Positions 1-8,966 of a DNA stretch of 64,000 bases are shown here, piece by piece. Under the pieces are notes generated by a model that was not told the DNA's origin, did no database searches, and was given only the letters and a program-made list of their open reading frames with translations. The stretch is from Zerene cesonia (taxonomy: Eukaryota > Arthropoda > Insecta > Lepidoptera > Pieridae): positions 62,001 through 126,000 of the forward strand of contig NW_024045143.1 of the NCBI RefSeq assembly GCF_012273895.1, read 5' to 3'. The translations under genes and the position numbers were made by a program. Every line of letters starts with the position of its first letter. Within the stretch, counting starts at the first letter, position 1.

Positions 1-16
1 CCTAACCTTGTTTCAG

Positions 17-128
17 ATTATATTTACTTCAAGTGTCGCCTCTTATGGCTGAAGGCAGTGCTCCTAGCGCTGCTTGCTATTGTGTGATACATTGCACACA
101 TACATACGAACAATGGCACACGTGCTAA
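17..128 (+). CDS. candidate terminal exon, 3' end of an upstream gene (weak)
   Basis: The window opens with CCTAAC followed by CTTGTTTCAG, which resembles a branch site and a 3' splice site. From base 18 one frame stays open for 36 codons to TAA at 126-128; it includes the stretch MAEGSAPSAACYCVIH, which I do not recognise. An AATAAA at 314-319 could end such a transcript. The frame choice rests only on openness, and 36 open codons is not rare by chance. The segment could equally be 3' UTR or plain intergenic DNA. Confidence 0.22.
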
Positions 129-313
129 CTTATACGTTATAATATTGTAAAAATAATTGGCAACGAAAATGTTTCCTACAAAAGGTGTAAGTATTCATGT
201 TGAAAGAATTGTTGATGGATGTATATAGACCTATAAAAGTAATACGAATCAGTTTTACAGCGTTTGTTTGAAACAGCATTAAACTTTATTGTATAAGTTA
301 CGCCTCATCTCAG

Positions 314-319
314 AATAAA
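314..319 (+). terminator. possible polyadenylation signal AATAAA
   Basis: A canonical AATAAA hexamer lies about 190 bp after the TAA of the candidate terminal exon at 17-128. AATAAA is common by chance in AT-rich DNA, so it matters only if that exon is real. Confidence 0.2.
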
Positions 320-329
320 GCTCACCGTT

Positions 330-720
330 CAACGGGAAATCGTGTGAACTCAATGTATTGTAAAGTTTAATAAATCTTACATAATCTTACACGTAATCCT
401 TACTTATTTTGGAAAATAGAGATTACACAAATTACTATTAACAGCTATACTGTAGGTTTTTCCAACAATTTTGGAACCAAATAACAATTTATATGAATCC
501 TTGCTATTTTAATACTAATCTGGAGTAACATTTGTCAATACATCAACTACTTATAAGTAACTTTGCATACAAATGTAGCAGCACTAATATTTTATACTCA
601 TTTCTATATTCAATTTATTCCTTTTTCGGTTCCAGTGGGCGGGCGGCTTATCCGTCTGGGGACAGTTAAGTAATAAGAGGTGTTGAACTCAACACGACGG
701 TGGTTTAATAATAAAAACTT
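330..720. other. AT-rich non-coding stretch
   Basis: I see no gene, repeat copy or convincing regulatory motif here. A short GC-richer patch (GTGGGCGGGCGGC) lies near 635-650. Confidence 0.5.
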
Positions 721-723
721 TGA

Positions 724-821
724 GATTCGTGCGCTGACAGCCTATCGGGGAAGTTGCCGAGAGGCGTCGCGGCGAGGCCTCGTTCACAACAAACGGGAAA
801 CAATTTCTTTATTAACAGAAG
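724..821 (+). other. candidate non-coding first exon ending in a strong 5' splice site
   Basis: A relatively GC-rich patch (about 735-785, with several CGs) runs into AACAGAAG|GTAAGTGTC. The donor GT is at 825-826 and matches the consensus AG|GTAAGT. No long frame is open, so if transcribed this is most likely 5' UTR. The 5' boundary is unknown; I placed it at the start of the GC-rich patch. RNA evidence would be needed to raise the confidence. Confidence 0.28.
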
Positions 822-1060
822 GTAAGTGTCTATTTGGTGACTTGCCAGTTAAATGACAGCCAGTTAATTGAGAGAGAGAGTTAAATGTACTAGATACTTC
901 TTAAATAAATTTAAAGAAAATTTACAGACCTTTTTCTCTATCACGATTCTAAAATATTTAAAAAAGATCTCATCTTTTATCCAATTCTATAATGACCGTG
1001 TATTTATTCTTATCTGTTGTACAATTATGGACATTTACTTCATTAAAAATCTAATTACAG

Positions 1061-1149
1061 AGAGAACTTGGCAACATTCAGTGCGTGTCGAAAAACAAAT
1101 TGATTTGAAACAGAAGTGAGGCTTAGAGTCGCGCAGAAACGAGACAGGG
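1061..1149 (+). other. candidate second untranslated exon
   Basis: AATCTAATTACAG precedes AGAGAACTTGG, and the segment ends in GACAGG|GTAAGA, a good donor. The segment contains stops in frame with its neighbours and would be untranslated. It lies about 240 bp after the donor near 825 on the same strand, so the two could be alternative or consecutive UTR exons. This is weak, motif-only evidence. Confidence 0.2.
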
Positions 1150-1247
1150 TAAGATTAAAAATATAAATTGTGTTCCCGAGAGCGCATAAAGCTCTTCATT
1201 CCGTTGATTGTGTTTCCCTGTACCCGCGACTGTCGCCTTGCCTCCGT

Positions 1248-1300
1248 CCCGCCGGCCCGCCGGCCCGCCGACCTGCCGACCCGCCGGCCCGCCGAGCCGC
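1248..1300. repeat. GC-rich octamer minisatellite (CCCGCCGG)n
   Basis: About six tandem 8-bp units of CCCGCCGG or near variants (1248-1295) give a CpG-dense island inside AT-rich DNA. The long open frames across it on the plus strand begin at TTG and GTG, not ATG, and reflect the stop-poor GC repeat, so I do not call a protein. Confidence 0.7.
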
Positions 1301-1389
1301 TCGCTGCGCTGCGCTCACTCCATTCATCCATTATACGGATTGTGAGGAGACACTCCAGCCAACATTTGTTTTATTGCACGGTATAGCGG

Positions 1390-2930
1390 CAGTTATTGAG
1401 GTAATTTTGGCTATTACAATGATTTATCGCAATCGGTATTTGTTTCTTATTTATTGCAATTGTAAATGCTGCGACCTATTTAATAGTATTAAACATATAC
1501 TATTTGGCTATTACTATGATATTCAGATTACTTAAAATTCATTATTTATGCATACCGCCCTCGCAAGCCCACTGTTTATATCAAATATGAAATATCACTA
1601 CTCTCCGACTATTATTAAGCATTAAACAAACTCAACAGCATGTGTAGATAAATTCAATCAATTTACATAGTCGTGCTTGTGGTCTAATTGTAGTAGTCTC
1701 AGAGAGCAGAGCAGAGCAGAGCAGCAGAGAGCAGCGGAGAGCTCACACGGCACGTTATGCAAATGGCGCCCTCTTCACTTCGTCCAAACAGATTGTTTTC
1801 GCGCAAATTCAATTGGAATTTATCTGAGCGCACTTAATGAAAGGGGCTCGCGGATAAACATTTGCGTAGAATTCGCAAAAATCGACCTGCTCCTTGTTAT
1901 TTCCCCTCCCCGCTATCTCCCGCGCTGAGCTCCGCTAAAACAACGCATCTACTGGGATTTTAAAGTGCATCCGGAGCGGAGAATATTGCTCATATTTTAT
2001 GTAATTTAGCTTCTATACCATTTTATAAGTTTAAAGATAGAGCGGATTTTGTGCATAAATTATATTAAAGCGAGAACTTTCAAGACAAAATTTAACATTT
2101 TCTAAACTTGATGTTCTATATACTTACGTATAAAAACACCACGCTACAATGCGAAAATATTGACATAATTCCTTAGTTTCTTTCTTTATATAATTAATTA
2201 TCAGAAAAAACTGGTTCTAAAATACTGGACATGAAAAAATAAAATGTTTTCTTGAAAGATGCGACATAATGCTAACCAGTGGGCTAATAGAACCAGTCAC
2301 AGTTCATATATCGTAGCAGTCACAGTCACAGTTTATATATTATAGTGTCATTACTCATTACGAACACGTGTAAAAGCATACATAATGTTTTTATGTCGTC
2401 CACGCATCGTGCGACACGCGTCGCTCACAAATGGTAAGGCGGCGGCTTTATTTGCTCCCTGCTGTAGAAAATTACGCCACAAGCTGACGGAATATTAAGT
2501 GGCATCTTACGCTTTGTCTCGAAATGTTTTTTAAGATTTGTTTCGCCTTGCAAGGGGAAACATCAGAAGCTCTATTTTGAGATTCAATTTTCGGTGTTTA
2601 TTTTCCGTTAGTAGGTACTATAATAACATATATATTTGACATAATTATTATCGTATATTATGAAAAGAAAACAAAACTTAACAGCAATTACAAAGTTTCT
2701 AGCCCGATCTTTGAATTAATTCTAGCTGAATTAATAAATGTTTGAGTTTGAAATGTTTCACTCTTCAAATCTAAATATCATTATGTGACTTTTGTGCACT
2801 ATTTTACACAGGATTACAGTTTTGTCAAATCGTGATATGAAACCTGAATCGCAAATCTTTCTGCTGTTTTTTTTTATTTCAAAATTGTTAATCGAGTTCA
2901 AGAATTGTTCATTATAAAAATGTGCATCAC
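1390..2930. other. non-coding stretch with simple repeats
   Basis: Contains a pentamer repeat of AGAGC/GCAGA type (about 1701-1738) and a near-duplication of CAGTCACAG...TATATAT at about 2292-2345. A CpG-richer patch lies near 2400-2450. No gene is supported. Confidence 0.5.
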
Positions 2931-2962
2931 ATATAAAAGTCGGCGCGCGGTCGGCTCAGCGC
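2931..2962 (+). promoter_or_regulatory. candidate TATA-box core promoter
   Basis: ATATAAAAG at 2931-2939 is followed by a strongly GC-rich block. GGCTCAGCG, an initiator-like TCAG, falls about 24 bp downstream. A possible leader of about 80 nt leads to an ATG at 3044 with ACA before it. The sudden change from AT-rich to CpG-rich at the TATA box is what makes this more interesting than a random TATAAAA. No start-site data are available. Confidence 0.35.
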
Positions 2963-2969
2963 GGCCCGC

Positions 2970-2990
2970 GACCGGTGACCGGTGACCGAG
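2970..2990. repeat. heptamer repeat (GACCGGT)n
   Basis: Three tandem 7-bp units, the last diverged (GACCGAG), lie in the GC-rich block just downstream of the candidate TATA box. Confidence 0.65.
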
Positions 2991-3043
2991 TGGCTCTCGA
3001 CAAGCCTCAAGTGTGTGTCGAGCGCGGCTACTGTGCCGAGACA

Positions 3044-3121
3044 ATGTCGTGCATTGCACCGAGCCTGCCTACCTGCTACATATTAAATATTAAAATAACG
3101 CATCATTGTACGACAATTTAA
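3044..3121 (+). CDS. candidate 25-residue micro-ORF downstream of the TATA box
   Basis: ATG at 3044 opens 25 codons to TAA at 3119-3121, beginning MSCIAPSLPTCYI. The ATG context is GAGACAATGTCG, with A at -3. Only the first half lies in GC-rich DNA; the second half runs into AT-rich sequence, as expected if the frame is fortuitous. It could be a uORF, the first coding exon of something spliced at a site I cannot see, or nothing. No family is recognised. Confidence 0.15.
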   Translation: MSCIAPSLPTCYILNIKITHHCTTI

Positions 3122-3124
3122 AGA

Positions 3125-4390
3125 CTTTCTTTTAATATTGCATCCGATTTCAGGAAGAAAGAAAATGAAAATTTTGTTTCATGACAGGCGCTGACAGTGT
3201 TACTGAATGTAACACCATGACAAAAATGCTTTAATATAAAAATGTTTATTGCACAGTATAATGAGTGATAAAATGGCTTACAAAGGAACACTGATGTTTC
3301 CTCACAGCCATTTATGAACTGTTTTATCCGCACCATACCGTGCCCATTTTATACTACACTATAAGGTTAATAAACAGTTTAATTAATCTTATTATTAACT
3401 GAAGATGATTGGTTCTAGACTACGTCTAAAAAGTTGTGCCATTATTTTGCACAATGTGAGCTCTCATTTGTGCACTTATGCTCTTTTGTGTGTAGTTGCC
3501 TCCACAACCCAACGGTTGCGCAGCGCCTCGGCAAGCAGAGTCACTGTGACAATCACATCGTGTTCGCAAACAAAGCAAAGCGAGCGGCATTCCCGCGTAC
3601 TAACTGGGCCACGAGACGCATACTCCGAGTTCTAATGTGCGTCTAATGTATGCTAATCTCTGTTCAGACTTTTGTCTACTTGCTTTTGTACATCAATCTC
3701 GTAACGAGCAATTTTGAAAGGGCACAACTACATGAATTTATTTCTTATTCTTTCGAGAACTAGGTTGCGAGTAAAACAAAATTGTATTATAAAAATTAAA
3801 TAAAGGTACTCTGTTTGAGCCATCTATATCTGAGCTTAAACTAAATTAAAGAGAAGAGAAATGTAGATAGTACTTACAATTGTCATAACAACAGCTGTTC
3901 AATTTTAATTTATAACGACCTAAGTAATATCTCTAAATATTTATTTCCAAGATGCTTTTGGCATAAATTGTTTACAGAAGCAATCTCATCGTAAACTGAA
4001 ATATAATACTGAACAAACACGGCTAATGAGGCAGCTGCTTTACTAAATCCCACCGTATCACGTTGTCTCGACGTAAACACAAATTTTATTAAATCATGAC
4101 ATCTCTTCATCGGCTTAATTGTATCGCTCATTTCTGCCTCATCTCTGTTTATGAGTCTAACAAGTCATCCATCCAGTACATCCCATCGAGTGGCGCTTAG
4201 AACATTCAATTATAATGATATTTTGACAGGTTGTTTTTTTTATGAAGTATTTGGATGAAATTAGATTCCTACACAGGATTATAAGCGAGGTGAACATGTA
4301 GGAGATTTATTAATTATCTTTTTATTGCATTTTAATTGATGAAAGTTTATTGTTTATTTTATATCAAAATAATTTTGTTTGGTTATTAGT
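3125..4390. other. AT-rich non-coding stretch
   Basis: Short open frames on both strands show no protein-like features. Nothing recognisable apart from a slightly GC-richer patch at about 3490-3610. Confidence 0.5.
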
Positions 4391-4592
4391 AACTAGCTGC
4401 GCACCGCGGTTTCACCCGCGTAAGTCCGTATACCGTAGGAAAATTGGGATAAAATGTTGCCTATATGTTATTCCAGTTGTCGAGCTATCTACGTACCAAA
4501 TTTCATTGCAATCAGTTCAGTTTTTGCGTGAAAGAGCAACAAACACACACACACATCCTTACAAATTTTCTCATTTATAATATTAAGTAGGA
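4391..4592 (+). mobile_element. RTE-like retrotransposon tail, copy 1
   Basis: Begins CTAGCTGCGCACCGCGGTTT, continues through GTTGCCTATATGTTATTCC, an (AC)n run and CATCCTTACAAATTTTC, and ends TATAATATTAAGTAGGAT. It aligns by eye over its length with the copy at 24845. It is non-coding and probably a non-LTR 3' end or a SINE mobilised by one. The family name is not assigned. Confidence 0.8.
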
Positions 4593-4716
4593 TACTCGAG
4601 CGTTGCACAAGCTAAGATGAAATGGTTTCCACGGTTTCAGGGATGTTGATTGTGGAAGATATCTGTAGATAATTATGTTCAAGTCTGTGCATTTACAATA
4701 TTAGAAGGATAGGATA

Positions 4717-4853
4717 GGATGTCACTCAGCTAAGTTGCAGCTTTCGAATGGTGAAAGATTTTTTCAAAATCGGTCTAGTAGTTTTTGATTTTATCCATTA
4801 AAAACAAACAAATAAAAGCACAAATTCTTTCTCTTTATAATATAAGTGTAGAC
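4717..4853 (+). mobile_element. RTE-like retrotransposon tail, second subfamily
   Basis: Contains TTCAAAATCGGTCTAGTAG and TTTATCCATTAAAAACAAAC, and ends CTCTTTATAATATAAGTGTAG. This is the typical lepidopteran tail with an AAACAAACAAA tract. It ends about 75 bp upstream of the palindrome that precedes the 5034 gene. Confidence 0.65.
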
Positions 4854-4927
4854 TAACTAGTTGAGGAAAAAATCGACACAAAATTATTGAATAAAGTAAT
4901 TATTATACAAAAAATTTGTTTACAAAA

Positions 4928-4962
4928 TGACCTCTTATCACATGTTATGTGATAAGAGGTCA
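4928..4962. promoter_or_regulatory. perfect 15-bp inverted repeat upstream of the 5034 gene
   Basis: TGACCTCTTATCACA (4928-4942) and its exact reverse complement (4948-4962) flank the 5-nt spacer TGTTA. Each arm carries an outward AGGTCA, the half-site class bound by nuclear receptors, and a TGATAAG, which fits the GATA-factor consensus. It ends 71 bp before the ATG. It may be a dimeric control element, a 5' UTR hairpin or simply a fold-back mutation. The inverted repeat is certain; the regulatory role is inference. Confidence 0.5.
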
Positions 4963-5033
4963 AGATTATTGAATGATTGCGTAAATACTGGCGCACTGCG
5001 TATCAGATCACACACTGGCTATATCCCGTAATC

Positions 5034-6134
5034 ATGTACCGCGTTATTGTTTTGCTGTGTGCTATTCATGTCTCCCATGGCTTCCTTTGTCTCCGGCTGC
5101 GGGCGCAAGTGGCCGAACTACAGCAGCACATCGCTGCTTTGAATACACGCATATCTAACGATAGAGCGGCAACAACACAGCAAATAAACCGGCTGCAGCA
5201 AGAATCTAATGAACGCATACGTTCAACAGAAACACAATTAAATCAATGCATTGAAAAAAAAATTCAATGGACTGCGACCCATCAGCAACTACAGATAGCC
5301 CAACAAGCAAAGTTGGCTGCACAAGATAACGCCACACAAGCAGCAAATCAATGTCAGCAACAGCTTAGCGCGCTGCAGCAGCAAATAACGGCAATGAAAG
5401 AACATAATCAAGAGCTTAAGAAGCAGATAGAGCGTGACCAGCAGAAATTTAAACTTGAACAAGAGAGCGTAGCTCAGTGCCAGCAGCAACTGCAACAACA
5501 GATCGCATGGCAACAACAACAAGAGCAACAGCTGCAGCAAAAGTGTGCATTGGAACAAGAAATAATTAAACTACAAGAACGAGCTCAGTATCAGCAACAA
5601 CTAAATCAGCAGCTAGATTTACAAAAGAAGCAAGAAAACACGATGAAAGAGCAAGAACAACAATTGCAAAAGCTTCGAAATAGTCTGCTTGAGCTGGAAA
5701 AGTTGTCATCGCCCAGCAAGATGTCTCCAAGTGAAGCTTTCGATCGACTTGGTTCATTTTTAAGCCAACTGGCCCCTTTACAATGTAACATCGAAGCCTC
5801 CGAAATTGTGAGTCCAGATTCCTATAAACTTACTTACGATCTACCAATAAATCTCGAAGGTGACGATATCGAAGTAAAAATAAAAAACAGAGTGATTTAC
5901 GTAAGAGGCAGCAAAGGAGGGACAGTTGTGTTTGAACACGTTGAATTATTACCGGCTGCTTTAGATGCGAAATCAGCCGATTGGCAGCTGCAGGGAGATA
6001 AGATCGAGATATTCATTCCATTTAACAAGACTCAAACTGGCACCAAGCGTGATCCATGTAAGGCAGATAATTCTACGATCACAGTACAAGAGAGCAGTCC
6101 TATGTTTACTTTCAGAAATAAAATTAGTGTATGA
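5034..6134 (+). CDS. secreted glutamine-rich coiled-coil protein with a C-terminal alpha-crystallin/Hsp20-like domain
   Basis: Intronless gene of 366 codons. The start is the first in-frame ATG (5034, A at -3); an in-frame TGA at 4974-4976 rules out a longer ATG form. Residues 1-16 (MYRVIVLLCAIHVSHG) form a signal peptide or signal anchor. Residues about 24-224 are a Q/E/K-rich coiled coil with mixed CAG/CAA codons, so not a raw triplet expansion. Residues about 250-331 look like an alpha-crystallin domain: SYKLTYDLPI and IEVKIKNRVIYVRG fit its early strands, and ADWQLQGDKIEIFIP (315-329) matches the A-x3-n-G-V-L-type signature. ITV at 349-351 could serve as the C-terminal I-x-I/V anchor. Small heat-shock proteins are normally cytosolic with short N-termini, so export and a 200-residue coiled coil are unusual. 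Inference: an oligomeric extracellular or secretory-pathway chaperone or structural protein. I know no named orthologue. The missing introns could mean a retrocopy. Confidence 0.85.
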   Translation: MYRVIVLLCAIHVSHGFLCLRLRAQVAELQQHIAALNTRISNDRAATTQQINRLQQESNERIRSTETQLNQCIEKKIQWTATHQQLQIAQQAKLAAQDNATQAANQCQQQLSALQQQITAMKEHNQELKKQIERDQQKFKLEQESVAQCQQQLQQQIAWQQQQEQQLQQKCALEQEIIKLQERAQYQQQLNQQLDLQKKQENTMKEQEQQLQKLRNSLLELEKLSSPSKMSPSEAFDRLGSFLSQLAPLQCNIEASEIVSPDSYKLTYDLPINLEGDDIEVKIKNRVIYVRGSKGGTVVFEHVELLPAALDAKSADWQLQGDKIEIFIPFNKTQTGTKRDPCKADNSTITVQESSPMFTFRNKISV

Positions 6135-6140
6135 GTGTAG

Positions 6141-6321
6141 TCTCTATATGCCATATATTCAATACTCGTGTCACATTGTTAGCGTACTCCTCGGAAACTG
6201 GTGGACCGATTCTCTTGAAATATCGTGTGCATATCGTGTAGGTTCGATAATCGGCCAACATCTATTTTATATACCCCTAAATAATGAAGAACGCAGGACA
6301 GCGTTTGCCGGGTCGGCTAGT
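6141..6321 (+). mobile_element. short interspersed element ending GCCGGGTCGGCTAGT, probable 3' UTR of the 5034 gene
   Basis: Starts with TCTCTATAT, 6 bp after the stop codon, and runs through ACTCGTGTCACATTGTTAGCG and CGGCCAACATCTATTTT to a CTAGT end. Reverse-oriented sisters lie at 25940 and 31203. The CTAGT terminus recalls Helitron-like elements, but a SINE or RTE tail is also possible. Because the element begins straight after the stop codon, any transcript of that gene must pass through it. Confidence 0.75.
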
Positions 6322-6441
6322 AATTTTATATAATTTCGTGAATGAATGCCGTGTACACCTCTAATTGATAAGCACATAACAATAATTCATGTATAATGTT
6401 TTTTATATTAACGTCAAATGGAGACCGTGATCACTGTTATA

Positions 6442-6455
6442 AATAAATAAATAAA
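6442..6455 (+). terminator. cluster of polyadenylation signals for the 5034 gene
   Basis: Three overlapping AATAAA hexamers in AAATAAATAAATAAAA lie about 310 bp after the stop codon. They are the first clear signals downstream, just beyond the element that follows the stop. Confidence 0.45.
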
Positions 6456-6530
6456 AAGCATATACATCCCAAATAAAAGACAACTGATAAAGTTATCAAT
6501 GTGATTTTTCTACGTCATCCTACAAATATT

Positions 6531-6875
6531 ATTATTCTGTTTGTTATATATAATATGAAAGGGACGTCATTGAAACATGACAGTTTTAAATTATTAATAA
6601 AAACACATCAGATAATAATGTACCAGTAATAATACTTACAAGTAGTTATAGTACCTTAATTAAAGAAAGAAAGAAAGAAAGATACTTTTATTTGACTCCA
6701 CAGAATTACAATTAAAAAAAAAAATTACTCAGTGGGTTTCGTTTACTGCAATTACTTTGTGGTTAAAAATAGTCGGCACTGGTATATTATTATGTGACGT
6801 CTTTTTATTATTACAATTAAAAACTGTCGTGTTTCATTGACCTCCCTTTCATATTATATACATCAAACAAAATAC
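6531..6875. mobile_element. foldback (MITE-like) element with imperfect arms of about 95 bp
   Basis: The left arm (6531-6627) and right arm (6778-6875) are imperfect reverse complements. Matching blocks include AATATGAAAGGGA(C/G)GTCA, TGAAACA(T/C)GACAGTTTT and ATAATAAT(G/A)TACCAGT. The loop of about 150 bp contains a (GAAA)n tract and an A-rich patch, perhaps a second insertion. No transposase is present. A transcript through it would form a long hairpin. Confidence 0.65.
6664..6682. repeat. (GAAA)n microsatellite in the foldback loop
   Basis: About four AAAG units precede TACTTTTATTTGACTCC. Lepidopteran (GAAA)n tracts often sit at the edge of mobile elements; here one lies inside the loop of the foldback structure. 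Confidence 0.6.
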
Positions 6876-6879
6876 TGTA

Positions 6880-7290
6880 CTACTAAGCTAAGTGAAATTA
6901 CTTATTATACTTACTATTTACTTATTATAGTTGCCATGGACATGAATTTGTTTACTAATTTAATTGATAATAGCTTACGATGAATATGTACATGAATGAA
7001 TTGACTACATGCATTGACTCTTGCAATAAATCACATATATCAGAAAATACCTACATTGTTTATAGAAGTTAAATTAATTACGCTGAAGGTAGAATATATA
7101 ACTAAATGCATATATTCTATATAACGTTATGTACCAGGTAAGTTTGATTGCAGAAAATAAACTAGATTACCCATGAATTTAAATATTCATATGTACTGTA
7201 ATTATTTCTTTACATTACCAGAACTAGAAAAAATAAAAGCAGCCCCATCAATTATTAAACAAAATTGTAAATGCCCGGACCGCCACAAAA
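6880..7290. other. AT-rich stretch with an isolated donor-like site
   Basis: GTACCAG|GTAAGTTTG at about 7132-7147 is a consensus plus-strand 5' splice site. The upstream sequence has stops in all frames and a poor polypyrimidine tract, so I do not call an exon. Confidence 0.35.
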
Positions 7291-7297
7291 TCTATTT

Positions 7298-7499
7298 CGG
7301 AGGCTTATTTCCTTCTCCTCGCCCTTCCCAGTCCATTCCTTCTTTCCAGTCATCAATCCTTTTCTTATCCCTTATCCCTTAAAAGCGGGCAGCGCATTCT
7401 CAGAGGTCTGGGCCTCTGCGAATGTTCATAGGCGGTGGTGATCGTTTACCATCAGGCGAACCACCAGCTCAGTTGCCCGCTATGACATAAAAAAAAAAA
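7298..7499 (+). mobile_element. SINE-like element, 3' half with poly(A)
   Basis: CGGAGGCTTATTTCC starts a pyrimidine-rich region, followed by GGCGGTGGTGATCGTTTACC, ATCAGGCGAACCACC, GACATAA and a poly(A) run. It shares this order with the complete copy at 46513. Confidence 0.75.
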
Positions 7500-7675
7500 T
7501 CAAGCTGGATACACGCATGCTGTACGCAGCCTACCTCGAAACTTTAAAAATATTAAATTAATTGCAAGTGAAGACGAGATATTAACTAACAAGCCATTAA
7601 AGAATAAGTTTGTTCATTTATTTCAATTAATGCACATGATTTAATCTATAACGCCTCCATAAATTTTTTATTGTA

Positions 7676-7927
7676 TGTGGTAGTCGAGCACGCTTCGGCA
7701 CGAATTGGGCCAGCTCGCACCGGGGAAGTACCTCACCCCCACAGAAGACCGGCGTGAAATAGCATTCTGCTGTGTTTCGTTCGGTGAGTGGGGGAGCCGG
7801 AGGCCCATATCCTTTTCCTTCCCCTTCCCAGTCTTTTCCTTTATTCCTCTCGCCAATCCTTTCTTAATCCCTTCCCAATTTAAAGTCGGTAATCCATTTG
7901 TAGAGGCGTAAGGTCTGTAATCGACTT
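7676..7927 (+). mobile_element. SINE-like element, 5' part
   Basis: Starts GTGGTAGTCGAGCACGC, then CGGCACGAATTGGGCC, CCGGCGTGAAATAGC and GTGAGTGGGGGAGCCGG. It is nearly identical over about 240 bp to 46513 onward and stops before the 3' GGCGGTGGT block. Open frames here on both strands are repeat-derived. Confidence 0.8.
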
Positions 7928-7929
7928 TG

Positions 7930-8960
7930 GTAAGATCCGTGAATTCATTAAGATTCCCTCATGAAAAATAAAACGAGCGAAATTCGAAGCTTTAGGTCAA
8001 CTTTTTAATTGCAGTTAATAAGGTCAATTGAGGAATGCCACGTACCTATGAGGAACAGGGACATGCTGAAATTTTAGGAGCTGTCAGCTGTCATGTTCGC
8101 ATCAGGTTTGGCGGGAAATTGCAATTAGTACGCGTTACTGCGTGTGCAAGTCCCATTTTAATGCATATCTATTTTGTGTAATTTTTCTTTAATTTTTTAT
8201 AGCTTTAATTTTGTTTGTTACTATTTCATATTAATGATATATCTACAGATAGAAACATAATTTTTTTCTCAGGTTTCAGTGTAAGAACTAAGCGAATGAA
8301 ATGAGAGACAAGCGACGGCTTGCATGCGCTTAAAATAAAACTTTCTAATTTACTTTTAGGGTATAGGACATATTACGATCATTTGCTAAAAGCCCTTTCG
8401 TGTCTAACCAGACTTGCATTGCATTAAAAAACAAGTTTTTTTAAGTATCGTACACACTGCTCTACCAAAAAAAACCTATTGGTTGAAATATCAAGAATAA
8501 TGATATTGTATCAAGCAAGTACACAAAACGATTGAAAATATTTACAACTCTTTAATAATGGATTCGTTTTACTAACTGGAAATCATTTAGGCCGTTAATT
8601 GAATGACGTCGTGTATAACTATAACAGAGAAAAAGTCCAATCCAGATCGCTAATTGCTGTCACGAACTGCATCTACATAAATGAAAATGTCGTCGCAAAA
8701 ATTGTTACAAGATGACATTATATCTAATATATAGGTAGTTCAATAGTATTTAGTCAAAGGTAGTTCTGTTCAAAGGTCAATAAATTACATAGCCTGATAG
8801 AAATTGCTGCAATCGTTTTTAAGAAGTTGAAGTGGACCAGGATCACGCACCGTACGTTTGTTCAAAACTTAGAGTCTTTAAAATTCACTTTAGAATTTTA
8901 AATGATATGGCTTAACATGAATAATTATAGATATAATGTTTGTTAATATTCTGTTTCGCA
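7930..8960. other. AT-rich non-coding stretch
   Basis: An acceptor-like TTTTTTTCTCAGGTTTCAG lies near 8263-8281, but all frames close soon after it. No repeat copy is recognised. Confidence 0.45.
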
Positions 8961-8966
8961 ATGCAG

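Noticed and set aside
232..254. TATAAAAG followed by ATCAGTTTT as a promoter
   Set aside because: The spacing from TATA to the initiator-like motif is about 18 bp, too short for a normal core promoter, and nothing coding follows.
1168..1535. Two overlapping plus-strand open frames of 72 and 121 codons
   Set aside because: They begin at TTG and GTG, cross a stop-poor GC octamer repeat, and then continue into AT-rich sequence with no domain.
4977..5033. N-terminal extension of the 5034 gene by 19 codons
   Set aside because: The extension begins at TTG directly after an in-frame TGA (4974-4976). The ATG at 5034 has A at -3 and gives a clean signal peptide.
5289..5791. Minus-strand leucine-rich open frames
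   Set aside because: Antisense shadows of the glutamine-rich coiled coil (CAG/CAA read backwards give CTG/TTG).
5965..6333. Plus-strand frame overlapping the 3' end of the 5034 gene
   Set aside because: Out-of-frame shadow that runs into the mobile element after the stop codon.
7132..7147. CCAG|GTAAGTTT as an exon end or recursive splice site
   Set aside because: Upstream sequence has stops in all frames and almost no polypyrimidine tract.
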